A DNA stretch of 32,615 nt from CAXYVX01 sp964292495 (GCA_964292495.1 CAXYVX010000004.1:1-32615), one strand, 5' to 3'; positions 21,733 to 30,857 are shown, counted from the first letter of the stretch. The notes: generated from the letters alone by a model not told the origin. Program-made: numbers and translations.

Positions 21733-24700
21733 TTATTCCTCCTCGCTTTCATCATCATTATCTACATCATTGCTCAAATCTTCAGCATCAACCATTTCAT
21801 TCGCAAATCCGTTTTCATCTACATCTGTAATATGTGCATTGTCTCCGAGCTCAACGTTTCCATCGCTCTCATCCGCAACTTCGTTCGCGAAATCTTCGCG
21901 AATTTCGTCGGCGATTTCGTCGTTTTTCACAGCGACCGGCTCTTCGTCGATTTTTCCGCCAGTTCCTTTTTCAACAACAACTTCTTCCGCATCTTTCAGT
22001 TCAGAATCCTTCACCAAATCAACGCGTAAGCCAATTCCTTGGAGTTCTTTGGTTAGGACTTTGAAACCTTCCGGAATTTCTGGGCCTTCAATCGGCATAT
22101 TCTTGATGATGGATTCATAGGCTTTTGCGCGACCTTTGACGTCGTCAGATTTGATCGTGATCATCTCTTGAAGTGTCGACGCAGCGCCGTAAGCTTCAAG
22201 CGCCCAAACTTCCATCTCTCCGAAACGCTGACCACCGTTTTGCGCTTTTCCGCCGAGCGGCTGCTGGGTGACCATGGTGTACGGACCGGTTGAGCGAGCA
22301 TGGATTTTGTCCTGAACCATGTGGTGCAGTTTTAAAATATACATGTAGCCAACGGTTGTTTTTTCTTGAAGCGGTTCGCCGGTTCGGCCGTCAAACAGCT
22401 GAACTTTTCCGTCTTCTGGCAAGCCTGCTTTTTTCAATTCTTCGCGAATTTGTTCTTCGGTGATTCCGTCAAACGCTGGTGCGCTAACTTTGTAGCCAAG
22501 TTTTTTCGCGGCGTGTCCGATGTGAACCTCAAACAGCTGAGCCAAGTTCATACGGCTCGGAACACCTTCCGGCGACAAAATCATGTCAATCGGGGTTCCG
22601 TCCGCCATAAACGGCATATCTTCCTCTGGGAGAATTTTCGCGACGGTCGCTTTGTTTCCGTAGCGCCCCGCCAACTTGTCTCCGACCTGGATCTTTCGTG
22701 TCTGCGCAATGAAGATCTCAATCTGCTGCAAAACGCCAGCTTTGAGCTCATATCCGCTCTCGCGATCAAAAATCTTGACCGCAACAACTTTTCCGCCTTC
22801 GCTTCGGCCAACGCGGTGCGAAGTATCGCGAACATCTTTGGCTTTTTCACCGAAGATAGCGCGCAAAAGTCGCTCTTCTGAACTGAGTTCCTGCTCGCCT
22901 TTCGGAGTGATTTTTCCGACCAAAACATCGCCCGGTTTAACCTCAGAACCGATCGTGATAATTCCGCGATCATCGAGGTTTCGCAACGCTTCTTCGCTGG
23001 CATTCGGGATGTCGCGAGTGACCATTTCCGCGCCAAGTTTAGTGTCGCGAATTTCAACGGTCGAGCTGGTGATGTTAATAGAGGTCAATTCGTCGTCTTC
23101 CACGAGTCTTCGCGAAATCAGACCGCCGTCCTCCATGTTGTAGCCCTTCCACGGCATAAATGCCACTAAAACGTCGCGACCAAGTGCCAATTCACCGTCA
23201 GCGACAGATGCGCCTTCGATCAACGGCTGGCCTTTGACAACTTTTTGTCCGCGAACCACAACTGTGCGACCGTTAAATGAGCGGTCTTCGTTAGATTTCG
23301 CGAAATGTCGCGGGCGGTAGCTTCGGATATCTTTCGCGCTATATTTGACCTGAATTTCGTCAGCGTCGGCTTTAATGACTTCGCCGTCTTCTTCGGCAGC
23401 AACCATTTCAGCGGTGTTTTTCGCGATATCTTTCTCAATTCCAGTACCAACAATCGGCGATTGCGGATTGATCAGCGGAACAGCCTGGCGCTGCATGTTC
23501 GCGCCCATCAAGTTTCGCTCACCGCGGTTCTTTTCCAGGAACGGAATCAAAGCTGCGGTTGTACCGATGACCTGCTGTCTTGAAACATCCATGAAATCAA
23601 TCTCTGAGACATCAACGGTTTCCGGCTGCAAGTTTCGGCGTGCATCAACACGATCCTCCTTGAATGTGCCATCTTTTTTGAGTTCAACCGAAGATTCCGC
23701 GATCACATGTTTCGCTTCTTCCGCGGAGTCCAAATAAACAACTTCATCCGTAACTTTTCCGTTTTTCACTTTGCGATACGGCGCTTCAATAAATCCGTAT
23801 TCGTTCACGCGTGCATATGTTGCAAGGTTCAGCACCAGTCCGACGTTTGCGCCTTCTGGGGTTTCCACGATACAAACACGCGAGTAGTGCGTCGGGTGAA
23901 TGTCGCGAACTTCAATACCCGCGCGTTCGCGAGTCAAACCGCCAGGTCCCATTGACGACAAGCGGCGTTTGTTGGACAACTCGGAAATTGGGTTGGCCTG
24001 ATCCATGAACTGGCTAAGCTGAGAGCTCGCGAAGAATTCGCGAACAGCGGCCACAACTGGGCGCGCGTTGATCAGCTGAGCTGGGGTGACAGAATCCAGT
24101 TCCGCGATTGACATGCGGTCGCGAATATTGCGATCAAGGCGCAACAAACCAACGCGGAAATTTCGCGCAACGAGTTCGCCAACCAATTTCACGCGGCGGT
24201 TGCTGAACGCATCAATGTCGTCAGCCGGTTCCTGTGTATTGTTCAATCGGATTATTTCAGAGATAATAGAGACCAAATCGTCAACCAAAAGCACGCGATT
24301 TTCCGCCGTGTTGGTCAAATCTGCGTTGTAGCCAAGCACGTTTTTGATGTCAGCAAGGCGCTGAGTCATTTTGTAGCGGCCAACTCGCGAAACGTCAAAT
24401 CGCTTGAAGTCAAAGAACATTCGCTCCACCATCGTGCGGGCGTTGTCCACTGTCGCGAGATCGCCCGGGCGAATGCGGCGGAAAACTTCAATCAAAGCTT
24501 CGTTGGTGCCGCGCGCCGCGTCTTTTTCAATCGTCGCGTTGATGTAATCTTCTGCGCCGTCAATTTTCGCGAAAAGGTCTTTAATGGCCGTGTTTGTGCC
24601 AAAACCAAGCGCGCGAAGAAGTGTTGTAACTGCGATTTTGCGTCGGCGGTCGATTTTCACAAAAATTGCGCCACTTGCAGCAGTTTCAAATTCCAACCAA

Positions 24701-25209
24701 GCGCCGCGGCCTGGGATCATTTTTGCGCCGTAAAGGTTTTTCGTACCGGTGTTTTCAGCGGTGAAAAACACGCCGGAACTGCGGGTCAACTGCGAAACCA
24801 CCACGCGCTCGCTTCCGTTGATCACGAAAGTTCCGCGTTCGGTCATCCACGGGTAATCACCCATGAAAAGCTCGGATTCTTTGACTTCGCCAGTGGTTTT
24901 ATTAGTCAATTCAACTTTCACATAAAGTGGAGCTTCATAACTAATGTTGTCGTTCATCGCCTGAACATCGCTGACTTTCGGTTCGCCGAAATGATAATCC
25001 TTGAAGCTCAAATCAAGCTTTTCACCAGTGTAATCCTGGATCGGATTGATTTCCGCAAAAATTTCGCCCATTTCGTTCTGAACAAAATCCTTCCAGCTGC
25101 TAGTGAGGTGCTCAACCATGTTTGGAAGTTCAAGCACGTTCTCCACTTCGCCGAAATATTTACGCTCGGTAATTCCATTTTTAAGAGGAATTTTCTCGCT
25201 TTTCGCCAT
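21733..25209 (-). CDS. rpoB: DNA-directed RNA polymerase subunit beta
   Basis: At 1158 residues this is a compact beta subunit. Recognisable blocks are TERGTFVINGSERVVVSQL, the rifampicin pocket region SSQLSQFMDQANPISEL, GPGGLTRERAGIEVRDIHPTH, VETPEGANVGL, NLMGANMQRQAVP, GDKLAGRYGNKATVAKILP, and the C-terminal GGQRFGEMEVWALEAYGA. At the position of E. coli H526 the residue is Asn (codon AAC, 23973-23971). After the last conserved block come roughly 85 residues rich in Asp and Glu that end in a run of Glu. This tail looks disordered, and its last codons hold the rpoC ribosome-binding site. The gene is first in rpoBC, with a strong promoter at 25424-25459 and a long structured leader. Confidence 0.97.
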   Translation of the reverse strand: MAKSEKIPLKNGITERKYFGEVENVLELPNMVEHLTSSWKDFVQNEMGEIFAEINPIQDYTGEKLDLSFKDYHFGEPKVSDVQAMNDNISYEAPLYVKVELTNKTTGEVKESELFMGDYPWMTERGTFVINGSERVVVSQLTRSSGVFFTAENTGTKNLYGAKMIPGRGAWLEFETAASGAIFVKIDRRRKIAVTTLLRALGFGTNTAIKDLFAKIDGAEDYINATIEKDAARGTNEALIEVFRRIRPGDLATVDNARTMVERMFFDFKRFDVSRVGRYKMTQRLADIKNVLGYNADLTNTAENRVLLVDDLVSIISEIIRLNNTQEPADDIDAFSNRRVKLVGELVARNFRVGLLRLDRNIRDRMSIAELDSVTPAQLINARPVVAAVREFFASSQLSQFMDQANPISELSNKRRLSSMGPGGLTRERAGIEVRDIHPTHYSRVCIVETPEGANVGLVLNLATYARVNEYGFIEAPYRKVKNGKVTDEVVYLDSAEEAKHVIAESSVELKKDGTFKEDRVDARRNLQPETVDVSEIDFMDVSRQQVIGTTAALIPFLEKNRGERNLMGANMQRQAVPLINPQSPIVGTGIEKDIAKNTAEMVAAEEDGEVIKADADEIQVKYSAKDIRSYRPRHFAKSNEDRSFNGRTVVVRGQKVVKGQPLIEGASVADGELALGRDVLVAFMPWKGYNMEDGGLISRRLVEDDELTSINITSSTVEIRDTKLGAEMVTRDIPNASEEALRNLDDRGIITIGSEVKPGDVLVGKITPKGEQELSSEERLLRAIFGEKAKDVRDTSHRVGRSEGGKVVAVKIFDRESGYELKAGVLQQIEIFIAQTRKIQVGDKLAGRYGNKATVAKILPEEDMPFMADGTPIDMILSPEGVPSRMNLAQLFEVHIGHAAKKLGYKVSAPAFDGITEEQIREELKKAGLPEDGKVQLFDGRTGEPLQEKTTVGYMYILKLHHMVQDKIHARSTGPYTMVTQQPLGGKAQNGGQRFGEMEVWALEAYGAASTLQEMITIKSDDVKGRAKAYESIIKNMPIEGPEIPEGFKVLTKELQGIGLRVDLVKDSELKDAEEVVVEKGTGGKIDEEPVAVKNDEIADEIREDFANEVADESDGNVELGDNAHITDVDENGFANEMVDAEDLSNDVDNDDESEEE

Positions 25210-25424
25210 TTTTTCTCCTTATTTCCGTCTCCATTTTTCGCGAAATCTCTGAATTTTCGCGAAAAATCAAAACCTTAATTTAACCCTTGGCGCGAAGTCT
25301 CTCTTCATCCGTCAGCCCGTTTTCTGGTTTCCCGCGAAATGTAGTGCGTTTTCGCGGAATTCCAGAACGCAAGAATGGCCGCCAGCCACGGCGCGCCAAA
25401 CTAACAGATATGCACTACTTCATT
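25210..25424 (-). ncRNA. Structured 5' leader RNA of rpoB
   Basis: The 299-bp gap between hsdR and rpoB contains no gene. The predicted 215-nt leader has nested complementary arms on the minus strand. TTGGCGCG (25399-25392) pairs with CGCGCCAA (25294-25287). Inside it, TTCTGG (25367-25362) pairs with CCAGAA (25327-25322), and TTCCGCGAAA (25359-25350) pairs with TTTCGCGGGAA (25339-25329) with one bulged G. A short TGGC/GCCA arm lies at 25388-25376. Nearer the gene, a 13-bp perfect inverted repeat ATTTTTCGCGAAA (25267-25255 with 25245-25233) ends just before the Shine-Dalgarno. I do not recognise a known leader family, and the fold is by eye. Confidence 0.6.
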
Positions 25425-25459
25425 GGTATCATGATAGCACACTTTTTTTGTGAAAACAA
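25424..25459 (-). promoter_or_regulatory. Promoter of rpoBC
   Basis: TTGTTT (25459-25454), a 17-bp spacer and an extended -10, TGC-TATCAT (-10 at 25436-25431), lie on the minus strand, with a predicted start near 25424. Confidence 0.7.
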
Positions 25460-25468
25460 GGGGTTTTT

Positions 25469-25499
25469 GCAAAAATCACCGCAAATAATCTATTTTTGC
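25469..25499 (-). terminator. Weak AT-rich hairpin after hsdR
   Basis: GCAAAAAT and ATTTTTGC (25499-25492 with 25476-25469) can pair over 8 bp around a 15-nt loop just past the hsdR stop. It is A/U-rich and has no long U-run, so termination would be weak. Confidence 0.3.
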
Positions 25500-25508
25500 A
25501 AAATTGTC

Positions 25509-28500
25509 TTAAATCCCACTAAATTTCCCCACAAATTTCTGAATTTTCTCAAAGATTCGCATTTTTGTTCGGGCATTTTTCTCCGCACTTACACCAAATT
25601 TCGACATCGGAGGTAGAATAGACTCAAAATCCATTCCATTTTCACTTGCATAATTGTTCGCAAGAGATTTCCTGATATATTCCCGAGCCGCACTTTCCTT
25701 TAATTTCTCCTCAGTAATCAAATTTTCTTCTTCAGATTTGCGCTCCTTTTTCGCGAAATCATAAAACTTATCAAATACCTCATCCTGAGATTTTATTTCA
25801 CCAACTTTTATACTGTCCACAAACTTCATGATCAAATCTTCACGCTCGCGCATCCCAACATTTGACCGAATAATTCGCGAAATTTCGTCTCGCGAAAAGT
25901 TATTTCGCTTCTCAAAAATCAACGTTAAAATATAGTCAACATTCACCTCATCCTGCCTCAATAATTCATCTTCAAAAGTGATTTCTGAGAAATCTATAGC
26001 ATTTTCGTCATCTTTCCGTGTTCTTCCCCGCGCTTTTTCACGGATTTCCAGATAAGCACTTTTCATATCTTGCATTTCAAGTTCAGATATAATTTCAGCC
26101 TCTTCACTGTAAAACTCATCAAAGTTCTTCAAGATGTTTTCAGCTTGCAAAACCTGGCCGAACAATTTCGCAAATTCTTTTTCGTTTTCTTCGCCAACAA
26201 TTTCATTGGGATCTGGGAATTTTTCGCGGATTTCGTCAACTAATTCGCGAAATCCTTTTTTTGCTTTGCCAGTTTCTTCATCGGTAAATCCATCGAGCCA
26301 ATCAGAATATTTCCGCTCAGTGATAATATTAAACGACTTTTCATCGCCAAATAATTTCACCGCTGAACGTGTCGCCGGCTCTAAATCGCGAAAACATACT
26401 ATATTTCCAAACGGTTTCGCGTCATTAAAGATACGATTCGTTCGCGAAAAAGCCTGAATCAACCCGTGATAACGCAGATTTTTATCTACAAACAGCGTGT
26501 TCAATGTTGGCGCGTCAAATCCAGTCAAAAACATTCCGACGACGATTATCAGATCAATTTCGCGATTTTTTACTTTTTTCGCCAGATCTTTGTAATAGTT
26601 TTGGAATTCATCACCGCCAGTGGAAAAACTAGTCCCAAACTCCGCATTATAATCAGCGATCGCGCCATCTAAAAACTCTTTCGCGCTCTTGTTTAACCCG
26701 CTCGTATCATCCGAATTCTCATCTGGAATCTCACCACCAAACATTTGTTCTTCATTTTGCGCAAATGAGAAAATCGTCGCGACGCGCATTTTTTTCGCAT
26801 CCGGCAATTCACGCATCTGCTTCGCGAATTCACTATAATAAAGTTTCGCAGCTTCAACCGACTGCACTGCAAACATTGCGTTGAATCCGCGTTTTCGTTT
26901 TTCCGCGCGAGTCGCTCCGCTCATTCGCCGCGTTTTTTCATCATAAATTTTTAATATTGTCTCTGTTATTTCGCGAATCCTGTCTGGATGTAACAATAGC
27001 GATTTTTCGTTTTTCGGATTCTGCTCCGTTTCCGCTTCCGCAAATTTCGCCAAAGCATTATGGTAATCAATCTTAAATTTCAGCACTTTTCCGTCACGAA
27101 TCGCATCAGTGATCACATATGAATGCAGTTGCGGTCCAAATACGCTCGCCGTCGTCGCAAATCCGTTTGAGTTTTCCGGAAAAATCGGCGTGCCCGTGAA
27201 GCCAAATTGAATGTATTTCTTGAACGATTTCGTGATCAATTTCTGCGCTTCGCCAAACTGTCCGCGGTGCGCTTCGTCAAAAATCAGCACGACGTTTTTC
27301 GCGAAAATCTCGCTTTCAGGCTTTCGGCTCAGATATCGCGATAGTTTCTGGATCGTCGTAACGATGATTTTATTGTCTTTTTTCGCAATATTTCGCGCCA
27401 GTTCGCCAGTGTTTTTACTACCGTTCACGCTGTCTGGCTGAAACTTCTGATATTCTTTCATCGTCTGATAATCCAGATCTTTCCGATCAACTACGAAGAA
27501 AACTTTCGTGATTTCCGGGATCTCGGTCGCGAGCCGCGCCGCTTTAAAACTCGTCAAGGTTTTTCCGCTTCCTGTTGTGTGCCAGATGTATCCCCCTGAT
27601 TCCGGCGCACTCATTTTTCGCGAATTTAGCGAACTTTTAATCTTCCAAGTGATCCTCTCCGCAGCCGCGATCTGATACGGTCGCATGATCAGCAGCACAT
27701 TATCAGCATTAAACACGCTGTATTTTGTGATAATACTCAAAATCGTCCGCGGCTCGAAAAACGTCGCCGTAAAATCTTCCAGGTCGTCAATCGTATTATT
27801 TTTTACGTCCGCCCACTGCATCGAAAAATCAAAATTGTTCTTGTTGCGCTCTGTTGTATTCGCGAAATATCGCGAGAAAGTCCCGTTTGAGATCACGAAA
27901 ATCTGCGCAAAACCAAACAGTCCAGCGTTCGCGAGAAAACTCTCTTTTTGATACCGGTTGATCTGATTGAATGCTTCGCGAATCGAAACGCCACGCTTTT
28001 TCAGTTCCACATGAACCAGTGGAAGTCCGTTCACCAGAATCGTCACATCGTAGCGGTTTTTGTGCGTGCCTTCGTTCTCGTATTGGTTGATCACCTGCAG
28101 TTTGTTATTCGCAAGATTTTGCTTATCGATAATCTTCACGTTCATCAGCGTGCCATCCTCGCGCGTCAGATCATAGATAGAATCTTCCTGAATTTTGCGA
28201 GTTTTCTCAATGATTCCGTCGCTCGCGCGCAACAGATAATTTCGCACAATTTTATCCCATTCCGTATCTGTGAATTCCGTCTGATTCAGTCGCGAAATCT
28301 GTTTTCGCAAGTTTTCCAGTAGCTCATCTTCGTGGTGAATCGACAGATATTCATAACCTTGTTTTTGTAAATCTTCGATAAATTTTTTCTCGAGCGCCGC
28401 TTCGCTTTGCGCCGCGCCTTCGGTTTTCGCGATTTTTTCGTAGCACGACAAAATGATCCCGTCGGTCATTTCCGCCAGCGTTTCAGTAGTTTGCCAAGGT

Positions 28501-28511
28501 TTTACATTCAT
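25509..28511 (-). CDS. hsdR: Type I restriction enzyme, R (translocase/nuclease) subunit
   Basis: HsdR supplies the motor and nuclease that translocate and cut unmodified DNA in complex with HsdM and HsdS. The 1000-residue protein begins with the PD-(D/E)xK nuclease: RYDVTILVNGLPLVHVELKK holds Asp155, Glu169 and Lys171. A superfamily 2 helicase core follows: Walker A TTGSGKT (312-318), DEAH (412-415), FTGTPIF as motif III, and GMFLTGFDAPTLNTLFVDK in the second RecA-like domain. The C-terminal helical region (about 800-1000) would contact HsdM. All motifs are intact, so the enzyme is probably active. It starts at ATG 28511 without a clear Shine-Dalgarno, 37 nt after hsdS, and is the last gene of the operon. 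Confidence 0.95.
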   Translation of the reverse strand: MNVKPWQTTETLAEMTDGIILSCYEKIAKTEGAAQSEAALEKKFIEDLQKQGYEYLSIHHEDELLENLRKQISRLNQTEFTDTEWDKIVRNYLLRASDGIIEKTRKIQEDSIYDLTREDGTLMNVKIIDKQNLANNKLQVINQYENEGTHKNRYDVTILVNGLPLVHVELKKRGVSIREAFNQINRYQKESFLANAGLFGFAQIFVISNGTFSRYFANTTERNKNNFDFSMQWADVKNNTIDDLEDFTATFFEPRTILSIITKYSVFNADNVLLIMRPYQIAAAERITWKIKSSLNSRKMSAPESGGYIWHTTGSGKTLTSFKAARLATEIPEITKVFFVVDRKDLDYQTMKEYQKFQPDSVNGSKNTGELARNIAKKDNKIIVTTIQKLSRYLSRKPESEIFAKNVVLIFDEAHRGQFGEAQKLITKSFKKYIQFGFTGTPIFPENSNGFATTASVFGPQLHSYVITDAIRDGKVLKFKIDYHNALAKFAEAETEQNPKNEKSLLLHPDRIREITETILKIYDEKTRRMSGATRAEKRKRGFNAMFAVQSVEAAKLYYSEFAKQMRELPDAKKMRVATIFSFAQNEEQMFGGEIPDENSDDTSGLNKSAKEFLDGAIADYNAEFGTSFSTGGDEFQNYYKDLAKKVKNREIDLIIVVGMFLTGFDAPTLNTLFVDKNLRYHGLIQAFSRTNRIFNDAKPFGNIVCFRDLEPATRSAVKLFGDEKSFNIITERKYSDWLDGFTDEETGKAKKGFRELVDEIREKFPDPNEIVGEENEKEFAKLFGQVLQAENILKNFDEFYSEEAEIISELEMQDMKSAYLEIREKARGRTRKDDENAIDFSEITFEDELLRQDEVNVDYILTLIFEKRNNFSRDEISRIIRSNVGMREREDLIMKFVDSIKVGEIKSQDEVFDKFYDFAKKERKSEEENLITEEKLKESAAREYIRKSLANNYASENGMDFESILPPMSKFGVSAEKNARTKMRIFEKIQKFVGKFSGI

Positions 28512-28548
28512 ATTATTATCTTACTATTTTTCGCGAATTTTTGCGAAT

Positions 28549-29811
28549 TTACTTCACAAAGTCAAACAACTTTTCGCGAAAATATTCATATTGTTTTTCG
28601 CGAAGCGCAATTTCCCGCGGCAATCCTTCGCTGATGTCGTTCGTTAGTTTGTTAAATTTGTCCAAAATCCCCACGATCCGTTTTTGTTCTTCCATCGGAG
28701 GAATTGGAATTATAATTTTCGCCATCAGTTTTTTAGAAACATTGAATCGCGTTACACCACTCGCTGTTCTTATGATTTGTTTTCTCATAAAACTGCCTCT
28801 AAACAGGTATTTTGCGAATTCCGGAGCCAAGTCTACGCCTTTGCGAAGTCTAATGCCAAAACTAAAGCTATTTAAATAAATTTTTTCACAAAAATCAGTC
28901 GTAACTGCGCAAGACATTCCAACTTCATCAGGAGTTTCCGAAGAACCTGTAAATAAAATATCTCCATATTTTACTACATTTTGCTTTTCGTCTTCTTTGG
29001 TTTTAACCGACTCGAGTTTTCCTGGGTTCACGGAAATATTCGAGAAAACGTTCATATAAGTTATAAACTTTGCGTTTCCTTGTCCAAAATCTGCTTTAGA
29101 TTTTCCAGTAAGTCCACCATAAAATTTGCCAATTTCGCCCAGCTTCCGCCACGCGACTTTAGGCCGGACCCCCCCAAACGTAATTTCATCCACACTGTCG
29201 TCCGCCTTCGCGAAATCCAACAAATAATCGCGATAATACGAATATTGCTTCGAACGGAGTTTCAGCTCCGCTGTCAGCTCCGCTGTCAGCTCCGCTGTGA
29301 GATCAGTCATCCGGTCCAGCACCGCCACCACGCGCTCCTGTACCGCTATCGCCGGCACTGGAACCACAAGTTTTGCGAATTCGCTAGTATTTAGCGCAGG
29401 AATCCCAGTAAATGTGCATAACTGTTCAATTTTATTTTTCGCAAATTTTAGATAATAATAAACAAAACGATTATTTACGCTATTTTTATCATAAATCGTT
29501 ACACTGTAATTTAGATTTCCGCGAAAGTATTTTCCCGAATTCCAAGAAACGTAGCCAACCCCCGCACCACGAGTTGTCACGCCAATTTCGTCGTTTTCAG
29601 TATTAAACTTATCGATAAATCCAAGCGGCGCGATTCCAGAATTTATTACCGGGTATTTTCCGGGATTTTTCGCGATAATATTTTTATTAATTAATTGACC
29701 GGTTTTAATTTTCGCGATTTCGCCCAATTTCTTCCACTCGACTTTTTCATCCCCGATCATCGTCATCAAGTTTCGCGAAATCTCTTTCGCGTCCGCCGTA
29801 TCTCCGCTCAT
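28549..29811 (-). CDS. hsdS: Type I restriction-modification specificity subunit
   Basis: HsdS recognises the two halves of a split DNA target. The 420-residue protein has two target-recognition domains, each introduced by the same kind of block (VEWKKLGEIAKI near residue 15 and VAWRKLGEIGKF near 217). Each is followed by a conserved helical spacer: ERVVAVLDRMTDL with LRSKQYSYYRDYLLDF, and KRIVGILDKFNKL with LREKQYEYFREKLFDF. In the central spacer the tetrapeptide TAEL occurs three times in a row, encoded by 12-bp repeats. A run of seven Gs (29175-29169) lies just before the second domain. The start overlaps rhuM by 4 nt. Target sequence cannot be predicted from sequence alone. Confidence 0.94.
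   Translation of the reverse strand: MSGDTADAKEISRNLMTMIGDEKVEWKKLGEIAKIKTGQLINKNIIAKNPGKYPVINSGIAPLGFIDKFNTENDEIGVTTRGAGVGYVSWNSGKYFRGNLNYSVTIYDKNSVNNRFVYYYLKFAKNKIEQLCTFTGIPALNTSEFAKLVVPVPAIAVQERVVAVLDRMTDLTAELTAELTAELKLRSKQYSYYRDYLLDFAKADDSVDEITFGGVRPKVAWRKLGEIGKFYGGLTGKSKADFGQGNAKFITYMNVFSNISVNPGKLESVKTKEDEKQNVVKYGDILFTGSSETPDEVGMSCAVTTDFCEKIYLNSFSFGIRLRKGVDLAPEFAKYLFRGSFMRKQIIRTASGVTRFNVSKKLMAKIIIPIPPMEEQKRIVGILDKFNKLTNDISEGLPREIALREKQYEYFREKLFDFVK
29263..29298. repeat. Three exact 12-bp tandem repeats in hsdS (TAEL units)
   Basis: CAGCTCCGCTGT occurs at 29263-29274, 29275-29286 and 29287-29298, encoding consecutive Thr-Ala-Glu-Leu units in the central spacer of HsdS. In the EcoR124 family, two versus three copies of this same tetrapeptide change the gap in the recognition site by one base pair. 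Confidence 0.95.
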
Positions 29812-30857
29812 TTCTCGTCTCCCACATTTTTTTGCGCTTTTCGCGAAGATTCCGCCAACTTTTTCTCCGTCAAAATCTTTTTCTCAAAATCGGAATTAAT
29901 TTTTTGTGTTTTATTAAACTCCGCGTATTCGCGCGCCGCCTTGTTCTGCGCCGTTCTCATCGAGACTTTACCATTCCCATCAAGAATTTCATAGTCGTTA
30001 AAATTCAGAAATCGGTCGATCGATTTCGCGAAATCCGCCATCGTAAACATGCGCTCGCGCTCGATCTGTCCCTCAATATAGTCGAAAAATCCGGAAACTT
30101 CGCGTTCCAAACTTCGGATCTCTTTCTCGCTTAGATAATTTTTCGCAATTTTCGTGTCACTCAGTAAAACGCGGACGTCCGGCGAGTTTTTCCACGTTGT
30201 CAACCCCATATGATCTTTTTTCGCGTCGGCATTCTTGTGAATGATTTCCGCTGCTGTGTTGCCGGTGATCGCATAGTGAAATTTATTTTGCACCGTCGCA
30301 AAAAAATCTTTCGTGACCTCAGATTTCTTGTCATAATCAACACTAATTTCCGCGAAAATATCCGTCAATTGCAGCCAAATTCGCCGCTCGCTCGCGCGAA
30401 TCGATCGCACGCGCTCCAGCAATTCGCGAAAATAATCCTTACCAAAAACCGCTTCGCCCTGCTTGAGCCGCGCGTCGTCCATCGCGAAGCCCTTGATCAT
30501 GTATTCGCGCAAAACTCTGGTCGACCAGATACGAAATTGCGTTGCTTTCGCGGAATTCACGCGATACCCGACGGAAATGATAGCGTCGAGGTTATAATAA
30601 GCGACATCCGAAATTTGACTTTTTCCAGGGATTGCGCCATGCTTTGTGGTTATTTCCAAATTGGAAACAACCACTTTCTCGTCTAACTCGCCGTCCTCGA
30701 AAATATTTTTGAGGTGCTTGCTGATCGCTGGAACCTGAACATCAAACAATTTCGCCATCGCTTTTTGCGTCGCCCAAATCGTCTCATCTTTTACGACAAC
30801 CTGAATATTTTCGTCGTCGTTATACAGCAGAAAACTCAGCTCTTTATTTCCGTTCAT
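29808..30857 (-). CDS. rhuM: RhuM-family protein
   Basis: The 349-residue protein matches the RhuM family as I know it. Visible features are an N-terminal DNA-binding-like domain (TIWATQKAMAKLFDVQVPAISKHLKNIF, residues about 27-54), the segment YYNLDAIISVGYRVNSAKATQFR, the block WSTRVLREYMIKGF, then a helical region with NKFHYAITGNTAAEII and a C-terminal KNYLSEKEIRSLEREVSGFFDY block. RhuM was named from a Salmonella pathogenicity island. Its biochemical role is not established, and homologues are often found inside type I restriction operons. Here it overlaps hsdM upstream and hsdS downstream by 4 nt each, so it is translated as part of the operon and may modulate the restriction enzyme or respond to its failure. 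Confidence 0.82.
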   Translation of the reverse strand: MNGNKELSFLLYNDDENIQVVVKDETIWATQKAMAKLFDVQVPAISKHLKNIFEDGELDEKVVVSNLEITTKHGAIPGKSQISDVAYYNLDAIISVGYRVNSAKATQFRIWSTRVLREYMIKGFAMDDARLKQGEAVFGKDYFRELLERVRSIRASERRIWLQLTDIFAEISVDYDKKSEVTKDFFATVQNKFHYAITGNTAAEIIHKNADAKKDHMGLTTWKNSPDVRVLLSDTKIAKNYLSEKEIRSLEREVSGFFDYIEGQIERERMFTMADFAKSIDRFLNFNDYEILDGNGKVSMRTAQNKAAREYAEFNKTQKINSDFEKKILTEKKLAESSRKAQKNVGDEK

